Assembly (NCBI RefSeq): GCF_001748245.1
Contig: NZ_BDFO01000001.1
Coordinates: 1,163,345 to 1,227,344 of the forward strand
Source: Oligoflexus tunisiensis
GTDB lineage: Bacteria > Bdellovibrionota_B > Oligoflexia > Oligoflexales > Oligoflexaceae
Length of the DNA stretch: 64,000 nt
Direction of reading: 5' to 3'
The position numbers were made by a program, and so were the translations under genes. A model generated the notes under the pieces. It saw only the letters and a list, made by a program, of their open reading frames with translations, had not been told where the DNA came from and ran no database searches. Shown here in pieces: positions 10,195 to 18,037 of the stretch. Within the stretch, counting starts at the first letter, position 1. Every line of letters starts with the position of its first letter.

Positions 10195-10757
10195 TTTGAA
10201 TATCTTTCAGGTGATTCTATAGCGAAAGCTCTCGATCATCGCGAATGAAAAGCAGTGTAGATGGGCATTCTGCATATAAATATTCCGAAGTTTAGCCGAT
10301 TCATATTATCTGCTTTTGAAGAGCCTAACTTCAAGATGGCGCAGATTTTTGATTCAATGAATCACCTTGTTTTTGAAATCTCATTTTGAAGAAAGAGCTT
10401 TTGTTCGTCTTTATTGCTGATTCATCAAAGAATCAATTTTCGATCAGAGTCTAATGGAAGCTTGGCAGAAAAAAATGAATTCGCTATTCCTCGCCTAAGC
10501 GATGAGCTCAATGTTGGGGCGATGATTTGGACTTCTCATGTTTTCTCACCAAACGCATTGCAATTCCGCTTGAGGCCCCTCGGGGCCGCAGCCCTTTAGC
10601 CAAGCGAACTCAACGGGGACAAGGAATATTTGTTAGCTGGTTTATGCTATATCAAAATAGATAAAGACATTGTTGGTATTGGAGTGAAAGCTACTTGTTG
10701 ACGAGGCGTCGTATGGCCAATACATTTCTGCTCGTATCCAGTAAGGAGAGCCTTGAA
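10195..10757. other. Long AT-rich intergenic region
   Basis: About 560 nt without a convincing gene. It is AT-richer than the flanks in its first half and contains one structured element (separate entry). It must hold the promoter of the minus-strand regulator at its left and that of the CPBP gene at its right, but I could not single out reliable -35/-10 pairs. Confidence 0.5.
10567..10606. repeat. Imperfect inverted repeat with GC-rich core
   Basis: Outer arms CGCTTG and CAAGCG enclose a tight GGCCCC-TC-GGGGCC palindrome at 10574-10587. Weaker pairing (TTGCAATTC against GAACTCAA) extends outside. It could be a terminator-like RNA fold or a recombination-site relic. The consensus ends of an integron attC site are not present. 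Confidence 0.4.
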
Positions 10758-11513
10758 ATGAAGAGAAATCAGCTAATTATGCTGACGATTATTGCCGCGA
10801 CATTCATCGTGTCGAGCTATTGGCAGAGCGTTGTGGGCCTGGAGACGACCCGATCAAATGTGCTGCTATCTTATGCAATCTGGTTTGCCCTCGATATTGT
10901 TGCTATCTGGTCAATTTTCGCAATCGGGCGGATTAGGCTACATGAACCGAAACGTTCACCGCTTGAACTTGGCTGGCTCGTTCTTTTTCTTATAGGCGCG
11001 TTAGCATTCTGCGCTCTAAGTGCGACTGCGATTGGCAAACTCGCATCAACGTTCAATCCCGAGATAATTACTCAGCTTGAAGCTGTGACACAGCGTCAGG
11101 AACTACGGCTTGCGAGCCCATCGTTTTCATTTTACTGGCCACTGACCGTTGCTCCAATTGCCGAGGAACTCATTTACAGGGTGGGTATTCTGGGAGGACT
11201 CATGCAGTTTATGAAAAAGTCCTGGGCGATCATTCTATCTTCGATAATTTTTGCTGTAATGCATGCCGGGATCTATCCATCGGCGCTCGTCGCCAGCACT
11301 TTTATTTTCGGGCTCGCGGCAGCTGCTACCTATCTCATGTTGGGATTAAGAGCAGCGATCATCCTTCATCTGATCTCCAACAGCCATGTCGTTTGGAGAC
11401 CATGGGTCAAATCCCATGAATATCTTACGGACGCTTATGTCCTGATAATGATTACAACACTTTTTGTCTTCATCCATCAGCTGATTCGCCACCGAAAGAT
11501 GGTCTTTGGGTAG
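10758..11513 (+). CDS. CPBP family intramembrane metalloprotease
   Basis: A 251-residue multi-spanning membrane protein of the CAAX-protease/bacteriocin-processing (CPBP, Abi) family. The family motifs are visible: EELIYR at 136-141, FAVMHAG around 165-171, and HLISN in the last third, which supply the Glu and His residues expected at the zinc site. About seven hydrophobic segments are seen. An upstream ATG at 10695 is in frame, but AAGGAG lies 9 nt before 10758, where the protein begins with a basic stretch and a membrane helix. Roles known in the family range from prenyl-protein processing to bacteriocin immunity; the substrate here is unknown. Confidence 0.85.
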   Translation: MKRNQLIMLTIIAATFIVSSYWQSVVGLETTRSNVLLSYAIWFALDIVAIWSIFAIGRIRLHEPKRSPLELGWLVLFLIGALAFCALSATAIGKLASTFNPEIITQLEAVTQRQELRLASPSFSFYWPLTVAPIAEELIYRVGILGGLMQFMKKSWAIILSSIIFAVMHAGIYPSALVASTFIFGLAAAATYLMLGLRAAIILHLISNSHVVWRPWVKSHEYLTDAYVLIMITTLFVFIHQLIRHRKMVFG

Positions 11514-11544
11514 CGCGCTGATGATTTCGCTAAGGATTTTATGC

Positions 11545-12210
11545 ATGAGAAACATTTGTCTTTCCCTCCTGTTGGCAACCTCCGCTCATGCCTATGCGGA
11601 TGACAGCGAAACTGTTGTAGTTACCGGATCCCGTATCCCTCATCAGAGTGTCGGTCCAATCTTCAGCAGCGGTCCTATTGATGAAGGCGACCACGCCTGC
11701 GCAGAGCCCAACTGCGGCCATGGCCCCGAAGACCCGAGTGGCGGCGGATATACTTCACACGCCTCCAAACAGCAGAGAAACAAACAGGCTAGACAGAAGG
11801 TGCAAGCCAAGAAGCAGGTCGTTGCGCAAGCAATCAAAAATACAAAAAGCCAATCTGAAAAAAGCCTTTGGACAACTTTAACCGAGTGGCTTGCGGACGC
11901 CACCATAACCTTCGGAACGACAAGAGAGACAGAAACACCCAGCGGAAAAATCCTGCGCGATACAACCTGCGCGCACGTGGACTTAAGCAAAGAAAAGGGC
12001 CCAAATCCCTGCGTGGAAAAAAACATCGACGTAGAGAAGGTTTATAAATCCAACGGACAGCTTACCAACCAACTGCAGTTGTCATTCGTAGTCTATGAAT
12101 CATGCTATTATGAGAAAAAATGCGGACCGGACTACATCACTTTCATCGCGGCGAACCAGCAAGAGCTGAATTACCTTCTAAATGACGCTCTTGGCGAGAA
12201 TCACTTCTAA
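11545..12210 (+). CDS. Exported protein with TonB-box-like N-terminus
   Basis: About 221 residues. A Sec signal peptide (MRNICLSLLLATSAHA) is followed directly by ETVVVTGSRIP, the sequence typical of the start of TonB-dependent receptors. The protein is far too short to form a 22-strand barrel. After this comes a Gly/Ser/Cys region, a basic KQ-rich helix (about 75-100) and a Cys-containing C-terminal domain. The start at 11545 has TAAGGA eight nt upstream and begins the signal peptide; an earlier in-frame ATG at 11506 overlaps the previous gene and is less likely. Function unknown; a periplasmic partner of a TonB system is possible but speculative. Confidence 0.65.
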   Translation: MRNICLSLLLATSAHAYADDSETVVVTGSRIPHQSVGPIFSSGPIDEGDHACAEPNCGHGPEDPSGGGYTSHASKQQRNKQARQKVQAKKQVVAQAIKNTKSQSEKSLWTTLTEWLADATITFGTTRETETPSGKILRDTTCAHVDLSKEKGPNPCVEKNIDVEKVYKSNGQLTNQLQLSFVVYESCYYEKKCGPDYITFIAANQQELNYLLNDALGENHF

Positions 12211-12242
12211 ACCAAAACTGATAAATCCCATCCAAAATTGTT

Positions 12243-12271
12243 GCAGCCAATGAGCATTCACTGTTGGCTGC
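12243..12271. terminator. Hairpin after exported-protein gene
   Basis: Perfect 8-bp stem GCAGCCAA/TTGGCTGC with a 13-nt loop, 33 nt after the preceding stop codon. No T-tract follows. It could end the upstream transcript, but its right arm also forms the apparent 5' end of the next reading frame and could mask a start site. Confidence 0.45.
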
Positions 12272-13070
12272 CTGTAGCTATTGTCTGCAAGACATCATCG
12301 GCAGGACCTGTTTGAATTCATCGGATACGTACGAAATAAAAGCCAGCTTCACCCATGAAGACAGATTGTATATTGATCCAGATATTGATTCGCTTATAGT
12401 AACCTATAATATTGTGCCAGACATTTTTTCAGATCCTAAGGATGAATACACTGAATTTCATTATCCCACCGACAGTTTGAATCTTTCTCGAGCCAGCGCC
12501 GTGCAAGAGATATCTGCCGATTTATCGCTTTTCAGTGATATGGACAAGGTTCGCGAATATATGCAGGGGACATGGGAAGTCTGCTATGAGGACAGGAAGT
12601 CAGTATTGACCTTTGATGGAGATCGCTATACGCAGGAGACGACGACCTACTCGAACAGCTCAAACTGCCTCGACTGGTATGCGGTCTATCAACAAACATT
12701 GAGTGGAAATTTCGAACTGGTTGGGCACGATGAGGAAGCAGCAAATGGTACCTTCAAAATCAACTGGTTGATGGATGGGTTTCAGCTCACACCACTTTCG
12801 AACTCGGTCGCAAGCAGCTGGAATATGGATTCTCTGTGCACTGACGTTGTGTTCTCTGCTTTTACAGCTTCAAGTCTCATGAGCAAAAATTGCAACTTGA
12901 ACGGCGACGGATATGAGGTGTTCTTGGGTTCTAATCTCTATGATCGCATGGCTGTTTATCCTGATGGTTTAGCTGATTCAGATTTTGATCAGGATGGAGG
13001 CGATTCTCCAGAAACCAGACGAACGAAAATCAATTGGAATCTTATTTTCAAAAAGTCTGACTCGCCCTGA
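12264..13070 (+). CDS. GTW-Cys domain protein, uncertain 5' end
   Basis: An open frame of 268 codons. The C-terminal half has GTWEVC, then LTFDGDRY and paired Cys, matching the domain in the lipoprotein at 6426-7082. The 5' end is odd: the frame opens with LLAACS, a perfect lipobox, yet no signal peptide precedes it because a stop lies only 13 codons upstream of the lipobox. Possible starts are TTG at 12264 (inside a hairpin arm) or TTG at 12312, which has CAGGA six nt upstream but would give a cytosolic protein. The gene may have lost its signal sequence by deletion. Function unknown. Confidence 0.55.
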   Translation: MAACSYCLQDIIGRTCLNSSDTYEIKASFTHEDRLYIDPDIDSLIVTYNIVPDIFSDPKDEYTEFHYPTDSLNLSRASAVQEISADLSLFSDMDKVREYMQGTWEVCYEDRKSVLTFDGDRYTQETTTYSNSSNCLDWYAVYQQTLSGNFELVGHDEEAANGTFKINWLMDGFQLTPLSNSVASSWNMDSLCTDVVFSAFTASSLMSKNCNLNGDGYEVFLGSNLYDRMAVYPDGLADSDFDQDGGDSPETRRTKINWNLIFKKSDSP

Positions 13071-13081
13071 ATGGGTCAGAC
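13055..13081. terminator. Inverted repeat at gene end
   Basis: 7-bp stem GTCTGAC/GTCAGAC around a 13-nt loop, overlapping the TGA of the preceding gene. An A-rich run lies on its left side and none on its right, so as an intrinsic terminator it would work better for minus-strand transcripts. Confidence 0.35.
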
Positions 13082-13261
13082 GGACGAACTGATTAGCGCT
13101 ACGCCTACGTCGATGGGAAGCTTAGCTTGTTCAAAGTTAAATAGGAACTTTGATAAAGTTCGCCAACATTCGGGAATCTTTAAATAAACGAAATCTTTTG
13201 CAGTAAAATTTAGAGCCTAGCGTCGTTCTTTGGTACTGAACTCCTTTAGGAGAGGCTGGTC

Positions 13262-13640
13262 ATGACAAAAATTTTGTTGTTCATCATATTGGTTATGTGT
13301 GTCGCATCCTGCTCAAAAGAGCGCGCGGCAAACCATGTCCAATCTCCTCTTGATCCCCCAAGCGTAACCGCAATTCTACGCACCGATCTATCAGGGAATC
13401 GTGAAGTAGCATTCAAAAGTCATAATTCTACCACTGTTGAGATTTGTGGGACTCCGCTGTATCAGTTTCAGGTTTAAGGTGATGACAAGTGGCACCCTGG
13501 GGGATTCGAAATGTCTCTCGAATATATCAAAACCAAATGGGGTGAACCCGAAAGCAATATTATCCCTCGCTCTCGTTGGCTTGGCTGAACTTCAGCGGCA
13601 ATTTATGGGCAAAGATAAGGTTTGGGAAGTATGAAATTAT
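13262..13640 (+). pseudogene. Decayed lipoprotein gene
   Basis: It starts well: AGGAGAGG ribosome site, ATG, and a signal peptide with lipobox VASC, then about 50 residues before an in-frame TAA at 13475. The same frame stays readable after that stop for 36 codons (GDDKWHPGGFEMSLEYIKTK...), then meets a TGA near 13587. A plausible continuation then lies in another frame (GNLWAKIRFGKYEI). This pattern of one stop plus one shift is what a decaying gene would look like. A short intact 71-residue lipoprotein is the alternative. No family recognised. Confidence 0.4.
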
Positions 13641-13661
13641 TGATCTTACTCTAAACCTGCT

Positions 13662-13880
13662 TCAGTATTCGGAGCCTTGGCTACCGAGTGACACAAGCTG
13701 GACAGCGAAAGCTGGAAATTCCACGCATTTCATGCCTGGAATTCTTTGGTCCATAACGATGACCAAAGGATCCAATTCCTTCATGCGCGCCAGTGTCGCG
13801 AGCGGGTTGTCAAAACGATGGACGGACCCGCTAGCTCCGCCGATTCCTGCATGGACCTCACTCAACAACTTCAAGGAGCT
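13662..13880 (-). pseudogene. Response-regulator receiver remnant
   Basis: On the minus strand, just beyond the 3' end of the glycosidase gene, an open stretch reads VHRFDNPLATLARMKELDP, then LVIVMDQRIPGM. The last part is the phosphoacceptor region of a CheY-like receiver (Asp followed by a xxPGM loop). Only about residues 10-75 of a receiver are recognisable: no start codon of its own, no N-terminal acidic pair and no output domain. It appears truncated where it meets the glycosidase reading frame. Confidence 0.4.
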
Positions 13881-15517
13881 CGAGTCCAGATCTCCTTGAG
13901 CTGCGTATAGGCAGGACGAGGATTGCGATTGATATCGACGAGGCCCCACCATTCTTCGTTGAAGACCATATCCGGATAAGGTCCGCCTCCGGGCGCAATA
14001 CCGCCAATGTCCTGCGCATCAGGCGATCCGTTGCTATCCTTCCACCATTCGTCGTTCCACTCGAAGACCGCGCCTCCGAGAGCTGCATTCGCTCCGGATC
14101 GTGCGGAAAGGTTTTGAAGGATCTCTGCGCTCAAGGTCGTTACGGCCTTGGCCTGGGAATTCGTGTCGAGCACGGTACGGTTCACTGCATCCGCTCCATA
14201 CTCGCCGATATACATGGGCTTTCCGCTGATAGCCTGCCAGTTCTTGAAACGCTCGCCGAATGAGAGCCCACTGTAGATATTCAAACCCCATACATCGATA
14301 TTGTTGAGCTCAGCCAGGAGCCCTGCGGAGGGAAGTTCCCCGTGCACACTGCTGATGGGATGGGTGGCATCCAGCGAGCGGATCAGATTCGCCGTCTTCT
14401 TGATAAGGGACTTGGTACCTTCCAGCCCAATGTCGGCCGCCCCTGAACTATAGAGATGATTGTAGTTCCACTCGTTGCCGAGTTCCCAGAAGAGGGTCGC
14501 AGGATGGTCTTTCAATCGTTCAACGACCATGCGTATGCGTTCTTCCGGGGTCGCATAGTAGTTGAGGACGGGTACAATCATCGAAAGTCCATACTTCTGG
14601 ACGAGATTAAGAACTCTGGGATCAAGGATGGCTTCATAGGTGCGGATTGTATTCGCACCCATCTCACGCATCATTCGCAGATCTCGTTCGATCATCTGCA
14701 GGTCCGCATCGCTGGGATTGCGAAACATCAGGCCCTCCGGATGGCGTTGGCCTCGGCGCACGGGATTCCAGCATACGGCTTTCATATTCAACGGCTGACC
14801 ATTTATCAAAACCTGGCGGCCGGCAATGCGAATGCCTTTCGATGAAGGCGGAGGTTGGGGAGACCCAGGCTTTACTGAAGAATCTGCAGAAGCTTTGATG
14901 TCCAGATAATTGAGATTAACCGGACCTTCGAAGACCAGACGCAGCGTCTGTCGGCCTGGACGGATAGGAACCTGATCGAGTTTGCGAGTCACCCAGCTTT
15001 CCCAACCGTATTGATAGCCTTCGCCATCGGCGCTGACGTGGCCGCGAACTACACCAGGGGGCATTTCAATGCGAACCTTGGCACCAGGCTGAGCGCTTGC
15101 GATGCGCAGATCAATATTGTATGAGCTCTCGCCCGGCTGTGGGTTGATCACAGAATAATCCAGCAGATCGCCGGGCTCAGCCCAGCCGATGGAACAGCCG
15201 CAACCGGCGCTGTCACTACAAGTTCCGAGATCCACATCGGGATTGGCTGCCTGAGTGCAGGAGGCAGGACCAGCGTTGCCATCAGAGAGATCAACGGCCG
15301 AAGAGAAATTCTCCGCCTCGATATGAGCTGGCAAAGTCACGGCACCGTTTGGTAGGGCTTGCGTCTTGGAATTTTCAGAATCGCTGCAACCGATACCGCC
15401 CAGACAGGCCCAGGTCGTGAGAAGGATGATCTTCAGGAATCTATCCCATCCCGAACTCAGCTTCATGATCCATTTCATCATCATTCCATTCCAAAGGTCA
15501 GTAGCAAGGTACCGCAT
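13871..15517 (-). CDS. Lipoprotein glycosidase with CBM6-like module
   Basis: A 548-residue exported enzyme. A long basic N-region leads to a hydrophobic stretch and lipobox GGIGC (near residue 44). Next comes a carbohydrate-binding CBM6-like beta-sandwich (about 55-215: HIEAENFS..., W and D-rich, ending LNYLDIKA), a Pro/Ser linker, then a TIM-barrel glycosidase of the GH2/GH5 clan. Candidate catalytic acids are the Glu of FWELGNEWNYN and the Glu of MYIGEYGAD. It probably cuts or remodels a beta-glycan at the cell surface; the substrate is not evident. Several Met codons precede the signal peptide; I chose the one with GGAG six nt upstream. A small palindrome sits just upstream. Confidence 0.82.
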   Translation of the reverse strand: MRYLATDLWNGMMMKWIMKLSSGWDRFLKIILLTTWACLGGIGCSDSENSKTQALPNGAVTLPAHIEAENFSSAVDLSDGNAGPASCTQAANPDVDLGTCSDSAGCGCSIGWAEPGDLLDYSVINPQPGESSYNIDLRIASAQPGAKVRIEMPPGVVRGHVSADGEGYQYGWESWVTRKLDQVPIRPGRQTLRLVFEGPVNLNYLDIKASADSSVKPGSPQPPPSSKGIRIAGRQVLINGQPLNMKAVCWNPVRRGQRHPEGLMFRNPSDADLQMIERDLRMMREMGANTIRTYEAILDPRVLNLVQKYGLSMIVPVLNYYATPEERIRMVVERLKDHPATLFWELGNEWNYNHLYSSGAADIGLEGTKSLIKKTANLIRSLDATHPISSVHGELPSAGLLAELNNIDVWGLNIYSGLSFGERFKNWQAISGKPMYIGEYGADAVNRTVLDTNSQAKAVTTLSAEILQNLSARSGANAALGGAVFEWNDEWWKDSNGSPDAQDIGGIAPGGGPYPDMVFNEEWWGLVDINRNPRPAYTQLKEIWTRAP

Positions 15518-15544
15518 GACTATCTCCAGCATCCATAAGGGAAA

Positions 15545-15559
15545 GCCTCGAATCGAGGC
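15545..15559. promoter_or_regulatory. Palindrome upstream of glycosidase gene
   Basis: GCCTCGA and TCGAGGC flank a single central A, 28 nt upstream of the chosen glycosidase start. A perfect 7-bp half-site with no loop is more like a dimeric repressor operator than an RNA hairpin. No regulator gene is adjacent. Confidence 0.35.
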
Positions 15560-15929
15560 CTAAGCATATCTTATGCCAGAGCATGGTGGACTGGAATGAG
15601 ATGATGTTTCGCGTGAAGTGCCGGTAAAGTTTACAGCTTTGTCAATTCCTCTGCATAACTCAAAGGGACGGTGTCTCTTCCTCTTGGTTTACAATAATTC
15701 GGCTTTGGATTCGTTAAGTCAGCTGAGGGCAGAGGGTTGATAGGTTTGACGAGGCCAGACGTGTTCCTGTTCGCAAAATTATTGCTTACATCATTATATT
15801 CCTGCTGTTTTTGTCCTTTGCTGGACGGTCCCCTCGCGCGCAAGCTCAGACAAGTCTGGACGATCGGAGGTCATTAGGCTTGATGACCATGGTACTGACA
15901 ATATTTGCGAGCTGGAATTTGATAGGTTC
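15560..15929. other. Gene-free stretch beside IS remnant
   Basis: About 370 nt with no supported gene. Short open frames on either strand have no signal peptide, motif or ribosome site. It lies between the glycosidase promoter and the truncated end of the IS3-type transposase, so it may be scar sequence left by insertion and deletion. Confidence 0.5.
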
Positions 15930-16395
15930 AGATTCACGGCCATTTCCAGGGCTTCCAGGACGAGATTCTGAGTCATCCGGGAATCAATGCTCCAACCAAC
16001 AATCTTTCAGGAATAGGCATCCATCACGGTCGCCAGATAGAGCCATCCCTCGTCGGTCGCAGTATACGTTATGTCGCTTAGCCAAAGTCTATCCGGCCCC
16101 GACGGCTTGAAATCCCGGTTTATGACGTTAGGACTCACCGGTAGCTTATGGTTTGAGTCTGTCGTGACTCTGAATTTGTGCTTTGTTTTTGCACGGGTCC
16201 CCATTTCCCTCATCAGTCTTTCCATCGCGTTTCACTGCACTGAAATCCCTGTTTAACAAGTTCCTTATGAATTCTGGGACTTCCGTAGTTCCTGCGGCTG
16301 TCTTCAAATATGCGCCGAATAGCAGCCTGAATCTTGCTGCGCTCAATCGTTCTGGGTGACAGCGCGCGCTTCATCCAATCGTGAAATCCAAACAA
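15930..16395 (-). pseudogene. IS3-family transposase OrfB remnant
   Basis: Minus-strand pieces of an IS3-family integrase. From the 5' side: GFHDWMKRALSPRT, the HTH_21 segment NYGSPRIHKELVKQGF (frame A, to about 16215), then in another frame MERLMREMGTRAK, KFRVTTDSNHKLPVSPN, DRLWLSDITY with the first catalytic Asp, EGWLYLATVMDAYS, a TGA stop (expected Arg codon), and KIVGWS...TQNLVLEALEMAV. The second Asp and the Glu of the DDE triad are missing because the frame degenerates near 15930. So there is one frameshift, one nonsense codon and a 3' truncation: a dead insertion sequence. No terminal inverted repeats were found. Confidence 0.8.
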
Positions 16396-16504
16396 TTAGT
16401 GGACGTCAGGCGGTCCCTGGCTACTTGACGGCCGAGGAGTTCGAGCGCAAGATCCAGAGCCGAGACCTTGGAAGAAAAGATGACCTGAAGAGGAAAAACC
16501 AATG
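16396..16504 (+). pseudogene. Possible C-terminal tail of an IS3-type transposase
   Basis: Plus-strand frame reading SGRQAVPGYLTAEEFERKI and ending in a TGA that overlaps the ATG of the next gene. GYLTxxEFE is the usual last motif of IS3-family OrfB proteins (compare ...LGYLSPEEFE). It is oriented opposite to the remnant at 15930-16395, so two separate copies or an inversion would be needed. The evidence is one short motif only. Confidence 0.3.
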
Positions 16505-16984
16505 ACCAACCGAGAGACTGAAGGACACGAGTTGAGTCTGGAGCGTCTGCTGAACGCACCAAGCGCAAACATATGGCGCTGCTGGACGGAGCCCAGGCTC
16601 CTGGAGAAATGGTTTGCACCCCAATCCTGGACAACCGAGGTGAAAACTCTGGATCTGCACCCCGGCGGCAAGTCTCACATCGTCATGCGTGGCCCAAACG
16701 GTGAGGAATCTGACGGCGTCGCGGTGTTTTTGGAAGCAGTTCCGGAACGGCGGCTGGTATTCACCAACGCCTATAAGCCGGGTTGGATTCCAGCCGACAA
16801 ACCCGCGGTCGTTCCCTTCATGACCACGATCATCGAGTTGTTCGAAGAAGGCGGTAGAACCCGCTATGTGGTACGCGCCCTGCATTGGACCGAGGAGGCA
16901 CGGAAACAGCATGAGGAAAAGGGCTTCCATGAAGGCTGGGCCATGACAACCGGTCAACTCGAAGCTCTCGCCCGGACGCTCTGA
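16502..16984 (+). CDS. SRPBCC/AHSA1-domain protein
   Basis: A 160-residue single-domain protein of the SRPBCC (START-like, Activator of Hsp90 ATPase 1-like) superfamily. Typical elements are RLLNAPSANIWRCWTEPRLLEKWFAP at the N-terminus, a central beta sheet with HPGGKSHIVMRGPNGEE, and the C-terminal helix EGWAMTTGQLEALARTL. Such proteins bind hydrophobic ligands in a helix-grip cavity; many accompany ArsR-type regulators, but none is present here. The ATG overlaps the stop of a probable transposase tail, so its original promoter may have been changed by an insertion. It ends 13 nt before the convergent flavoprotein gene. Confidence 0.85.
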   Translation: MTNRETEGHELSLERLLNAPSANIWRCWTEPRLLEKWFAPQSWTTEVKTLDLHPGGKSHIVMRGPNGEESDGVAVFLEAVPERRLVFTNAYKPGWIPADKPAVVPFMTTIIELFEEGGRTRYVVRALHWTEEARKQHEEKGFHEGWAMTTGQLEALARTL

Positions 16985-16997
16985 ACTTAGACCCAAG

Positions 16998-17906
16998 TCA
17001 ATCCCGAAGCATATCCTCGCGAGCAAGTCGATGATTGGCACTGATCGCAGCCATCATCCCTGTGTAGGCTGATGTCAGAACGGATTGCCTTGGATCCATC
17101 CCATCGCCAGCAATAAAAACATTGGCCACGGAACTCTGAGCTTCCGTATCAACCTCGTAAAAGCCCTGTTCATTGATCCGACAGCCGAGCCTGAGTCCCA
17201 GATCGGACTTCGGCTTTTGCGGAGGTCGCAAAAGAATTCCGTGCCTGAAAATTTCCCGGCCATTGTCCAAACGGATCAGAACACCATCCTCTTCACCAAG
17301 GAAGGATGCAATCGTCTCTTCGATAATGGGAACTCCACGCCTGGCGAGTGCTTCCGCTTGCTCCGAACTGAAGGCCGACGCCCCTTGCGTGAAGAGAATC
17401 AAGTCCTGGCTCAGACCCCGAAGAATCCCCGTCATGGCAAATGCCATCTCACCATTTCCCACGATTCCAAGAGTCTTCCCCTTGAACTCATAACCATGAC
17501 AGTAGGGACAATGAAAAACAGTTTTCCCAAAAAGTTCAGACAGCCCTGGAATGGGCGGAAGAATATCCTGAACACCATCAGCAAGAATAATCTTGCGTGC
17601 GGACACTCGGCTGCCATCGGCCAGGACGCCCTCGAAACCTTCCTCTTTCGGCACGAGATCCGTGACGCTGACATCGCGCAAATGCAGGCTGGGGTAATGA
17701 GCAAGATCCGACCGAAACAGACGCCGAAATTCCTCCGGAGGAAGGCCATCCCGGGTCGGAAAATAGTGCATGTGCGCGGCCGGACGATTCCGCGGCCTTC
17801 CATCATCGCAAACCAGGGCCGTGCGTCCGGCCCGTCCCAGCATTTGTGCACTCTGGAGCCCGGCAGGGCCGCCTCCTACGATCAGAACATCATAATCAAA
17901 TTTCAT
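16998..17906 (-). CDS. Thioredoxin-reductase-like FAD/NAD(P) oxidoreductase
   Basis: A 302-residue flavoprotein of the thioredoxin-reductase class. Visible are the FAD-binding GGGPAGLQSA near residue 11, the redox pair in HCPYCHGYE (about 131-136), the NAD(P)-binding GIVGNGEMA near 150, and the C-terminal FAD contact VFIAGDGMD. The Cys-x-x-Cys suggests disulfide transfer, although the CPYCHGYE context is typical of the trxB-like stand-alone oxidoreductases that often sit beside transcription regulators rather than of TrxB proper. It is transcribed divergently from a LysR gene across an intergenic palindrome, so it is the probable target of that regulator. Confidence 0.88.
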   Translation of the reverse strand: MKFDYDVLIVGGGPAGLQSAQMLGRAGRTALVCDDGRPRNRPAAHMHYFPTRDGLPPEEFRRLFRSDLAHYPSLHLRDVSVTDLVPKEEGFEGVLADGSRVSARKIILADGVQDILPPIPGLSELFGKTVFHCPYCHGYEFKGKTLGIVGNGEMAFAMTGILRGLSQDLILFTQGASAFSSEQAEALARRGVPIIEETIASFLGEEDGVLIRLDNGREIFRHGILLRPPQKPKSDLGLRLGCRINEQGFYEVDTEAQSSVANVFIAGDGMDPRQSVLTSAYTGMMAAISANHRLAREDMLRD

Positions 17907-17996
17907 GGTGCTTCTCTTTCAAATGGATTTTCCACCCCACTTCTGCCTACTGTATCGGCTGGGCATTCCGTTGGGAATTCCTGAATTGGGATAAAT

Positions 17997-18019
17997 ATTG
18001 ATACCCAAAAGGTATCAAT
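17997..18019. promoter_or_regulatory. Perfect palindrome, probable LysR operator
   Basis: ATTGATACC and GGTATCAAT, a perfect 9-bp inverted repeat with a 5-nt spacer (CAAAA), contains the T-N11-A pattern of LysR-type binding sites (for example TACC...GGTA). It lies 18 nt before the LysR start and 90 nt before the divergent flavoprotein start, so one bound regulator could control both. Confidence 0.7.
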
Positions 18020-18037
18020 GCTGGGAAAGGCCATCTG

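Noticed and set aside
10440..10640. Integron attC-like site
   Set aside because: The imperfect hairpin resembles an attC centre, but the RYYYAAC and GTTRRRY end boxes are not found at matching positions.
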